From the NCBI GenBank assembly GCA_947652605.1, contig OX393579.1:40740970-40804969 (forward strand): a DNA stretch of 64,000 nucleotides. Reading direction: 5' to 3'. Below the pieces are notes generated by a model. It saw only the letters and a program-made list of their open reading frames with translations. It made no database searches and was not told the DNA's origin. Source of the DNA: Elmis aenea (Eukaryota > Arthropoda > Insecta > Coleoptera > Elmidae). Made by a program: the position numbers and the translations under genes. Every line of letters starts with the position of its first letter. Positions within the stretch are counted from its first letter, which is position 1. Shown here piece after piece: positions 34,601 through 46,600 of this stretch.

Positions 34601-37600
34601 ATGTGTATTTGATATTTTAGCAAAACATGCACTTGTTACATAAGAATTGCAATGTTATTTGTAAATATATTATTTACAGGAAAACTGATTTGTAAAGTAA
34701 AAGTTTCAATGTAAGTATCTATGTCCTCATATATTCATTATTTACAAATTTTTACAATATTACTGAACTATCAAAATGGGCAATTTTAAACAATTTTTTG
34801 CGCCTTGTTTAAAAAAAAAATAAATTTTGAATAACATAGGTACATCAATTAGTTCATCGACAATTGAAGGCTTTTTTCCTTATATGATTACCTTTTTTAA
34901 TAAACGAGTAATTTATACCCTACAACATGTCTCATAACTAACACGAGCATTACGCCCTTAAGGGGTAGGCATTTCGAAGACTTGCATCATACTGAGAAAA
35001 TCAACCGCACGGCCCTGCATGGGACAGTTACTAAATCCTATAAACTATTTTTAGAGTTTCAACAGTACCATTTTTGGTTCAACCTAAAACAGTTTTAACC
35101 CTAACCGTATTTTTAAATTTAAAGATAAGACTGGTCAGTGACTTCTGTATAATCAGCGTTCTTTTCGCGTACTCAATACATTATCAATCGCCAATCGGTT
35201 TTGAAGACTTTGCAAACGATCAAAATCAATTAATGAAAAATATTGTGGTTCTGATAAAAGACCTCGATTTAAACGTAAGATTGGTAAAATTATATCTTCG
35301 TTATAAATGCGCAAATTTTGCAGTTTCTTAAATACACTAAAAAATTCGAAAACTTTTAGTTTCAGTTTTTTTTTAAATTATTAATTACCAACAACTTTAA
35401 GCATTTATAATATGGGGTATTGGTAAATTAGGCAGTTTAAATTAATAGTCTGCTTGATTTTTGAGATGCGATTGTCAACTTTATTATTTCTTGTTTGTCG
35501 TATTGAATTTTCATGCTATTAATACGATGCTTGACAGGTTAAATTAAAATATTTAGAAATACATGGTGTTATAATTTGGATCGCGTTATAGGGGAGAATA
35601 ATTCGATTAATTTGTGGTAGAAATGTACCAGTAATAAAGAAAGCATGTAAAATCACACTTCTTTTCTAACTTAATCATCTTTTTATCTCTAACGGTTTCC
35701 GAGATCTCTGCATGTTTTTCATGTTTAAACGTTCATCCTTTATATACGAAATAACTTATAATTCTTACTGAAATGATATGTTAGTAACAACGTTTGCTCT
35801 TGGTTCCTCGTCCAAATTCCACAAAACTTGGAGTTGTTCACGAGATACTTGAGATATACTAAAATTGTACACCTGCGGAGATAAACTTTTACATGAACAT
35901 TTTGTGCCAACGCATTCTAGAACAAAAATTGCGTTTAATGTAATGTAAATAGTTTATATAGATGTAATGTACCTACCGGGAACTTCGTATACTATATTTG
36001 AGACACTCAAGCCGTGATGCCACACTCCTTTGACGCTTATGTTGTACGAACAGCCAGGTTCTATTCTAAATTTGTGACCCACAGGTGGTAAACGAATAGA
36101 TGATGAATGCTAAAAAATGATTGATTACGTTAATATTCTTTTAATCGTTAAAGTAGGTACAATGCGTCTTTCCTAGCACGCGTTGAAAATAAAAATTTTA
36201 CAAAATTCGATGCTGAAGAAAATTTGTTGTAATTATAGTTTAAAAAAACAGAAGTAACGCTGTATAAAAGTGGCTTAGCCACCCAACAGAGCAATATAAA
36301 CTGGATGACCAAGAAAGACACCAAAATAGATTCCACCGGAACAGAGAAAAGGAAGACGTCCATGACCAAGCTGAAAATACGACATCCAGAAAGCAATGAC
36401 AAGCATAAATATGAAGAAAACGCCTACCATAACAGAAATTCATGAACACTGGGAGTCATCGTGTAAAAAAAGGACTGTTAAGACAATATTCTAAGAAAAA
36501 GGTTGCCGCTATAAAAATATAATGGTCAATAAAATATTGCTGTAGAAAAAAGTACGTAGCCATAATTTTTTCCAATGAAAAAATTTAAAATGAGGAATAC
36601 CGATAGAGTTATTTACAAACTAGTTCTGGGGTCTAGTTTAAGCTTTTATTTCAAAGATGTAAGGAATGTAGTATCCTTACTTTTTGATAATAATTATTCA
36701 ACTAGGTTTAACACATGAACTGCTTTGCGTTTTACAAAAATTAATGCAATACAAACATAAATTAAATGATTCTCAATCTGTGGGGCGCGATCCCCAGGGG
36801 AGAGCAAAATATTTAAAGGGCGGCTCGAAAAAAAGTAGAAATCGAAAAAAAAAACATTTTGAAAATGACAGCAGTCGCAAGTATGATAGGTTCTTAGTGA
36901 GCCTTATAACCAGTGTTTCGGATTTCTATATGTATACTTAAGTTTACATACTTAAAACAAGAACTAACAAAATTACAGACTTAAAAAATAATCTACTCAC
37001 AAGGGAGGGTCACGATACGTTGTCGCTAGAATTTGATTAAGGCTTTGTTTATTGCATCAAGTACATCAAAACTAAATGTTTTTCAGAGTTATACGTGCCA
37101 CTGGCCATTTTCTTCGGGAAATAGCGGAAAAACTGAAAAATTGGTGTGAAAACGTCATTTTTGCGATCGCGTTGGCCATAAAACCGTCAGAGACAAGATC
37201 TACATTTTTTCTATTAACCAATGCGCGCATCCTTTGCAAGTGTTTGAAAAAATTTTGAACGGTTCCGGAGAAAAACGTCAAACACGAAACCCCTGCATAA
37301 GCGCTGTTTTGAAAAGTTGTGGTAATTCTGTATTACTATATCTACGCGACTTGCATAGGGAAAAGCGTTTTTTAAAGGCCTCGTTTTTCGCGTTTTTTTC
37401 CCGGAACCGTCTAAGATTTTTTCAAAAACTTTTCACCATTTTACTTGCAGAGGATTCGCGCATTGGTAAATAGAAAAATTGAGATTTTGTCTCTGACGGT
37501 TTCATGGGCAACGCGATCGCAAAAATTACTTTTATTATCCAACTTTTCAGTTTCTTCCCTATTTTTCAGAAGGAAAAGGCCAGTGGCACGTATAACTCTG

Positions 37601-40600
37601 CAAAACATTTAGTTTTCATGTTCTTTATGCAATAAACACAGCCTTAATCAAATTCTAGCGACAACGTATCGTGACCTTCCCTGGTCAATCAAATAACGGT
37701 TTTAAAATTTAAAAAAAAAACAAATTATTTTGGCAGGACAAAAAGATTAGAAGGAAAGACGCAATAAAAATTGATCCGGCAAAGGGGGCGCGATAAAATT
37801 TGATATGCAAATTCAAAAAGGTTGAGAAACACTGACTTAAGGTAAGGTGACCAGACATACTGTTTTCGGCAATACGGTACTGCTATGAGATATTTTGTAC
37901 TGCCCGATTGACGTATAAAGGTCCACACACACCGGCGCGATCTCGACGCGGTCGCGGGCGCGGGCGCGGGCGCTGTCACGATAATAAGTAACCTTAGGTT
38001 ACTTATTATCATCATCATACGAAAATTTATTAAAACGATTTCATGCATTTGAAAATCGAAGGCCGAGCCCGCTGTAAATAAAACTTTTAATTGTTTTATT
38101 GCGGAGTTTTAAATCGTGTTAGATAAGAAAATCGTGTTAGATAAGATTAATAAATTAAATGGGTTTGTTCACTCTTAAAATACAAATTTTCGTCTGCATA
38201 ATATGTTATGAAATTAAAGTTAACTTAATTAAATTTTTTAACATTTTTCTCTCCAACCCCCCTCCCCTATTTTTAAAAATATGTATCACAGCAAGTGCTG
38301 ATGTACATAATGTACTGTTTTCGGTTTTCAAAAATCTGGTCATCTTACTTAAGCATGACTTGTTATATCAGAAGCTTATTAGAAAACCATGATTTAATTT
38401 TGCGTTGTTTTTGGGCAAACTTCACTGGATCGTTTGAACAGAACGGCATCCTAACGTGCTTATTTACGATTTCTTTTCTTCTTGACCAGCGGTGGGCAAA
38501 CCGCGGCCCGCGGGCCTCATGCGGCCCTTGGTAGTTTTACATGCGGCCCTCCATGAATTACTATATTAGTAAAAATGTCTATAATATGTATGTATAGCAT
38601 TTTTTATACCTTAATTTTTTGTCGCTCCCAACTTAAACTTAATTAATAAGTTGTTATTATTACAATTTTTTTTAGTGCGGCCCTTTTAGTCACACTATTT
38701 GCGCAAACTGGCCCTCTTCAAAAAAAGTTTGCCCACCGCTGTTCTTGACTATAGTTAATCATTTGTTAAGTAAATTTATGTAATATAAAAATAATATTGA
38801 CATTTATTTTGATTACTTAACTTACAAATAAATATTATCATGCCATATCATAAAACTGTTTTCAAAACAACTAAGTTTTTTAGTACTTGGCGCATATCAT
38901 AAAAAATTGATATGTGACGAATGCAATTGACTTTTGTACTTATTAACGCTCTTTGGTAGTAAAAACCTTATTTTTGGTTATTTAGGATGCGAACATTTTC
39001 CAAAAATATTTGTTTATTAGATTTCTAGTATCAGTTAAATATAAATGTTTGTAAAAAAATTCAACTTATTATGTATAGATACATTCGGTACGTAAATTAT
39101 TTCATTAACCTAATAAATACTTATTGTTGACTAAGAAAACTTTTGTACGGAAATAATCAAGACTATACTCGTGACTCTGTAAACATCACGCTCGAGAACA
39201 ATGTTCCGGAAGGTGGGCGCGGCATTCTAGGAATAAACACTCACGAAAGATGTTCCGGAACAAGCAATAAGTACATAAAAAGGCGTAAAACAATCTTTCT
39301 GGTAATCAATGATATTAACTAGTCAGTTAGAGCTATAAACTAAAGATGGAAGTCGATTCTGTGGTTTACTAAACTGAATTGCTTTGAGTTATGACAAACC
39401 GTTTAAAAGAAGCGCTGTGACAGAACAGAAGTGTACTGAAAATAGGATATTAACAAGATCCGTGATTGAGAGAACCGCTACTCGATTGTTCATAAGCAAA
39501 TTACTTATTATTACTGTAAATAGCGAAATAAACAATGAAGATAAAAGCGAATTGAATACAAAGAATAATCAAGCGAACGTAATTGCTATGTCAGAAAAGC
39601 GGTTAATAAATTAGCGGTTTAAATGCGTGTAAAACTTTATACTTACATTTTTATCAAAAGTTTCGTAAGGGCCCATACTAGCGCAGTCTTTGGAATTAAG
39701 CAAGATTTTAATGTCGTAATGCATTGGCTGTTTTTCACCTAAAAATGTTTAATTCGTTAAGATTAAGTTAACTGAATAGCAAAACGATTTAAATAAGAAC
39801 TGTGTCTCCAATTTTACAGAAATTATTATCACTCGTTTTATTTTGGATAATGTGTAAAATTTATATTTACCTAAAGGTATTTCCCATGAAATTGCAAACT
39901 GTATATAATTTTCACTATTAACAGCTTCCACAGTCAAGTTTCGTACTGGATATGTTTGTAGTTTTACTAAAACAAAGAAAGTAGATTAAATAAAACTAGC
40001 AGACAACTTTTGTTGAGGAAATATTAGCTCATAAGACACTAATTAGGTTAAACAATTAAAAGACGCATAAATTTGTGTACAAGACTACAAAATACTTAAA
40101 AAATAAGCAAAATCATTAAAAATAAAGTGTGATAAAATGCACAAAAAATTCTAAATTTTAAATCAAAATGCATCGTTATTAGATAATTTAAAAAAAAAAA
40201 CTGTGCTTAAACGAAACGAAAAATAGTTATGGGAAAATATTGCAACCAATGTAGATCATTATTTTTTCTCGTTATGCTTTCTACTTATCTTTTTTTTTGT
40301 TTTTGTTAAAAATGTTAATGAATCTGTTTCACGTTTTATGTTGCAGTTTTAAAAAAAGCTGTTTTATTGCATTGAGTTAAAAAATAAGTATGTTATTTTA
40401 TTCTTAAAATGTATCTTCATAAAAAACGCTTTTTTACAATATCTTATTCTTTAATGTAAATAATATTAGTGGTATATTCTAGTCAACAATGTGAAAATCG
40501 AATATATTGTCTATAAGAAGTAGGAAAAAACAAAACCCAATGGAGTCAATGAGAATTTTATAAGACTAATAAATATAGTACAAATAGTTGCTTCAAATAC

Positions 40601-43600
40601 AATTTGACGATCATTTAAAATTTGCAAAAGGAAAATGTTACAGCGCAAAAACGTAAAGCACATTTTTCAGTTATTTTTAGTATTAATTATTACGATAGCC
40701 AAGATACTTAAGGAAAACAAGCTAATATGGAGACAAGCGGAAACGCTAGCGATGGACATACGGGGTGGAGAACTTTCGTACACCTTCACACCTCTACACC
40801 GTTATGGCAGAATAGGACAGATTATAACTATGACTATAGTCAGCGTCAAATCTAAAATCTAATGGACCGAGCTCGGTGGCCGGTTGTGTTAACAACCTAA
40901 CTTGCAATCGGCAGGTCATGGGTTCGAATCCCAGGGCCGACTGTCATTGTAGAGGTTTCAGGTGGTTTTCTCTGTAGTTAAGGCAAATGCTGTGGCAGTA
41001 CTTCCACCCATCCTTGACTATTCACATCCTTACCCACTATCCTTGCACCTCTAACGGCTGAAGAGGCGGTCAATTCCCCTACAGCAGTCTACCGTGCGAG
41101 CGGAACACACAAGTAAACCAACAAGTCTAAAATTAATGGCGAGTGGTGAGGGTGTTTTTGCGCACCGGACGCTACAATATGGGCCACGGACCTTAACACC
41201 ATTGGCGGGTATACCAATACAACTAAGTAAGTAGGTGTGTTCAATTCCTATTGTTTTAGTGCGCACCCCCACCGCTCGCCATTAGCCTTGACGCTGATTA
41301 TATTACGATTATAGATTTCTCATTTTTTGTCTGGTTTTAACCTAGTCTAATTGTTTTACATGAATATGTGCATTGTTTTGTTATACGACCATTCATCTAT
41401 TAGTTTCTGCGGAAAAATTGTCTTGAGCGAACTCTACGAGCATTTTTAAATTAGTTTAAAGAAAATTTTACAAAGCTTGATACAGACACATTAATTTTTT
41501 TAAATAATTAAGATGTTGGAATATCACCACTTTTGAATAACATATTTTTACGGCTACATCATGAAGAATGTTGTCTGCTTAGGTACCGAATATTATGTCT
41601 GTGGATTATAAGAATAAAAACTAATAAATAAAAGTTCATGAAATTTAACAGATGCTATGTTGTTTACACAATCAAATTGTTTCTGCATATAAATAAACAA
41701 TCATGGCAATATTAATTTTCATATCATAATTTCTATTTCGGGATGCGATGTATTTACCTTTCGTAGTAACTAATGTTCCGTTTTTGTTATCATGTGCTTT
41801 GTCCGCAATAGTAGCTAAATATGTTCGAGTGGTCCTCCAACTGTTTGTCATATCCAAGTGCGTTGTTGGAATATTATTTACTATAATATTTGGTCTCGTT
41901 TCATCTGCATTTAAAATCTGAAAAACAAATTGATCAACGTTATTTTTGGCAATTTATTTTAATAACAAATAAAATTTGAAACCAAATTCAACATGTTTTA
42001 GTACAAAACACGATATTTTCTTTATATTTTGGCGCAGATGAATAATTTATCTTTTATATGGTGAACATAAGTCGTTCGATTTGTAAGTTATGGCATAATA
42101 CTGGGTTTTGTTGAGAAATAAACATTTTAATTTGATCTATCTATAATAAAGGGTGTTTCAACAAGAAATTTGGGTTTTTAAAAATAAGATATCAAAGAAT
42201 TACGATAATTATTTTTTTAAAATTTCGTTAAAGAGTAGAGACATAGATTATAAGAATAGCCACCCTGTTCTTGAAGTTTTTGGTCATTTTTTCGCAAAGA
42301 TCCGGCTCTTTCTTAGCAATAGAGGTTTTGATGTTGGCTTTTTGAGCGTGAATTGACTGTAGATTATTGGCATAGATTTTTTCTTTATTGTAGACCCAAA
42401 TACAAAAGTTTAATGGTCTCAAATCGCATGATCTTGATGGCCAATTGATGTCGACCTGAAAAACTTGGAACGCAATAAACAATAAAGTGATTGTTTCGCC
42501 ACTTGTATGGCACGTGGCATTATCGTGTTGAAAGTCCACTATATCCTTATTTTCCAGCTCAGGCTACAAAGAGTTGGTAAACATGTCCTTATAACGCACT
42601 CCATTGACCGAAACAGCCCTTCCAGCATCGTTTTCAAAGAATTGAAGTGTTCGGGCCTTCTTCGACACTTTTACTTTTGGGCTTTGACGTCTTCAGATCT
42701 TGTAGTGAACCGGTCTTATTGAATTTTTTTATTAGGTTCCGAATAGCGGTTTCATTTGGTACACGATTATCTCGGAAAAATGCACAAATTTTGCGAAGTG
42801 TATTCTAGATAGAACGTGAAATTTCGTCATATTTCAACGAATTGTATGCGTTCTGGGATTGTGTACCGATTCATAATAAATTCTACTAGAATATAGATGA
42901 CCGCTGTCATTTGAAACTTTAAAAAGTTTGACAAATAAAAAAGGTTCTGCAATTCAAATCCTACAATTCTTGTTAAAACACCTTTTATTTGGTACAGGAA
43001 TGACGAACATGCATTTTATTATGAGAGCAATGATTTGCTAGTAATAATTTTTGACGATTTTGGCAATGAGTAATGAGATGTGGTTGATCTTGGAAAGGTT
43101 GAAGTTCAGCACCACTGCATTATACCTAAACAGTGATGCAAAGCCAAAAATTAAAATTCAAAAATAGACCCACGAAAAAAAAAAACGAGAAAACATATCA
43201 GTTTCTGTAAACAATTTAAAAGATTTGTGAGTGTTGATAGATGAGTACAGACCGAGTTCGTCGGCCAATAAAACAAGCTATTTTTGTACGATGAAATTTT
43301 TACTATATTCCGACAAGATAATTCCAACGATTTTAAATAGGAGTACTACTTCATTTTTGGTTTTATTTAATGTATGTACTATACCGGGTGATTCAGTTTA
43401 ACTGTCGCACCCCTATAAATTTTTAATTATTGAAAATAACCACAACAAACCTTATATTTTTGGAAACGGCGACAAATTCTCTATTAAGTGATGTGAATTT
43501 GTATTCGCTACAATGACGTATGTCAAATCCGCGATAAGCAACTGTTTTTTTTTAAATCACATAGTATACATTTTTTTGTTGATTCGGATAGAAAATTTAA

Positions 43601-46600
43601 TTCTGATTCCGACCATGTATTAAAAAAGTATGCAAACATAATAAAATTTTCGAGAAAAATCAGTTCAAAATGTATTTATCAAATTATAGCTACCAGTCTA
43701 TTAACAACGTCATCGTAGAGATAATAAATGCCCATCACTTAATAGAGAATTTGTCGTAGTTTCCAAAAATAAAAGGTTCGTTGGGGTTATTTTCAATAAT
43801 TAAAAAGTTATAGGGGTGCGACAGTCAAACTGAATCACCCAATATATTGTTGGACAAGTTTGATTTGATTTTACTATTTACAGTTTGATGTTATATTATG
43901 TATGTTATGCGATTTATTATATCGGTAATTGTTTAGTAAGTGAGACTTATTACTTATTTTAAATATGTTTCCATTAAAATAACAAAAAAGAAAACTTTTT
44001 TAGTGAAAATTATAAACATGATATTGTAAGTTATGTAATAACACTTATATTTAGTTAATAGATATGGTAGATGAACAAGTTTATGCATATCTTGGCAGGG
44101 CCGTGTCTAGGTGTTTTGGCGCCCGGGGCAAGAACGAAAAATTGCGCCCCCTTTCTAAAAAAAATTGTTTCTCCGGGCCTACTTGTTTGTGCGGGCTTGG
44201 AAAATGGTGCTCGTTTTAAAAAACACACATACGCACATGTATTTTTAATAATAAATAAATAAATAGGTAACATTTAACTTAAGGAACATACAATTTGGTA
44301 AAAAATAACGTAATATGGACTCATACTATTTTTAATGATAAATAAATAAATACTTCAATAGTTAAACATTTAACTTAAGGAACATTATTTTTGTTTAGTC
44401 ATGAATCTTTCTACTGTTAGGTGTAGGACTGTTGAGTTGTGTTGGGCTGACTTTGTTCCATGATCGCTTCTTCTTCTTTTCCTTTTATGCTTTTGGTATT
44501 CCAAGTACCTATTCTCATTTTGTCTTTCTTATCTCTATTTTTTACCATTCTTATTATCTCGTGCTTTGATTGCTATCTGTTTTTCCTTATTCATGTCCGT
44601 TTTCGTGTAGTGATCGTGCCATTTTTTCCGTAACTTGTTTTCCGTTCTTAGTTTTTTGGGTCTGTTTTTTGCTGTAGCTCCTCTTTCTCTTTATTCCATA
44701 GCCAGATATGTTATTATCTACGATGAGTTTTTGATAAGCTACTCTGACTTTTTTGCCTCTTCTCTGATTTTTCTTTGTATTTTTCTTTCTTTTACTGTTA
44801 GGTCATTGTTTATGTAAACGTTTTGACCTTTTAATTTGCTCTTATACTGCATTATCTTTATTTTATTTTACTCCCATTTGTCATTGCTATTGTCATAATT
44901 TTGCCATATTTTCGACCCACCACATACATCTGTTTGATATTTACTTTGACTCCTAAATTTTGATCTATAAATTTTTCAATACCTGCTGTACCGTTACTTT
45001 CATCAAATTTTGCCCCCTTTATCACAATTTTATATTTCTTTTCTTTTTTTTTTCTCTCCGTTTCTTCTATTCTGTTTTCTAAGCTAAGCAGGGCCGTTCA
45101 CAGAAAATTCGGGCCCCGGGGAAGCAATAAACAATGGGCTCCCCTCTTAGAAAGGTTTAAATTTAATTTTAATAGTATTTGTAAACAAAATATTGCGTAT
45201 TAGCACGAATCCGGGCCCCCTTGGCAACGCTGGGCCCCGAGAATTAGTCCCGTCTACCCCCCCCCCCTGTGATAGGTCCTGAAGCTAAGCATATTTTTTC
45301 TTAGCTCTTCGTTTTCTTTTTTTGTTGCAATAAATTCCTCCCTAAATGCTTTTTGTTCTTCCATTATCTTTTTAACTTCTTCCACCAATTGGTTAATTAC
45401 TTTTACTAATTCCTCCATTTATTTTTCTTCCGTTGAACCTTTGGTTTTTGCTTGATCTGGTGATCTGATTACTAGTTTGTACGTTCTGGATATTCCGCTT
45501 TCCTCTTTGTTTTTCTCTTCCTTGTCTCTTTTCCTTTTATCACTACTACCACTCGCTTTAAAAAATTTCTCCATGGATAATATTGTATTTTATTTAACTT
45601 TATTTATACGATTTTATTTTAAAATTTAATTCACTACACAGTTATTAGTTTAATGTGCTTACACTATCACTATTACTATTATTGGGTTCATTAACACGCT
45701 ACGTCAGCTTTCTATACCTCATACGCCGTACGTTATTTACTTGTTAATAACAATTTACAATTTAGATAAAAGGACTAAAGGAAGAAGGGACGCGCCAATA
45801 AACTTTGCCTAGGACACAAAATAATTTCGCGCTGATACTGCGTAACGTAGATACCTCCAAAAAAAAAGAAGACGTCAATGACGATTTTGGCGCCCCCTGA
45901 TTTCGGCGCCCGGGGCGAGTGCCCCCTTCGCCCCCCCTAAACACGGCCCTGTATCTTGGTTGTATAGGTCTTGAACGCATTCATACTAAGAATTTTGACA
46001 AGAACAACAAAAAATTAATAAATTAAACACTATTTTAAAGCAATACTAATGATTGTTCTGGAACAAGCCTTATCAAACAATGTTACTATATAGGTACTGT
46101 TTATCTACATATGTAATAAATAGTTTTTCCAACAATTTTTTTAACATGGTTTTTCAAAACTTTACATTTATCTTAAATAATTTAGCGAGTCCGAATAACG
46201 ACAAATTCGAATATTTTATGCATATTTATTAGTAAAGGGTGGTCCAAATTCGAGGGAATACATGCATGGGTATCTTGCTTAATATTCAAGATAGAGAATC
46301 CGTTAAATTACCAAAAATGTGCAGTTTTTTGAAAAAAATTCAAAAATATTCTTTCATTTCCGGTTTTTGAGTTATAAAAAAAAAGTGTTTTTTTTTTGTC
46401 ATATTGATAATGTGTCATCACCGTTATTGTTGTAAATATCGAAAAAATGTATGAAGACCATTTTTAGATATTTTTATGTAAAATTCGATGATATCAAAAA
46501 AAAAATATTACGCTCGCCCTTAAAAAGACACAAAGTTTCTTTTTTTTTTAGTGGAAGCTATAGTTGTCTATGTATGACCTATTTAAATCCCTTATTTTTT

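Larger units (their letters stand above)
44096..45951. mobile_element. hAT element host to a LINE insertion
   Basis: Exact duplication TATCTTGG (44088-44095, 45952-45959); termini CAGGGCCGTGTCTAGG / CCTAAACACGGCCCTG, with GGCGCCCGGGGC near both ends. Only short hAT ends remain around a LINE (about 44395-45750), which itself holds another MITE. Confidence 0.88.

Noticed and set aside
39384..39614. 76-residue plus-strand reading downstream of the HSE cluster
   Set aside because: No recognisable domain and charged low-complexity content typical of an A-rich leader; not called a gene.
40635..40862. 75-residue plus-strand reading with a hydrophobic start
   Set aside because: It overlaps the palindromic flank of the SINE, and the hydrophobic part is in A+T-rich intron sequence.
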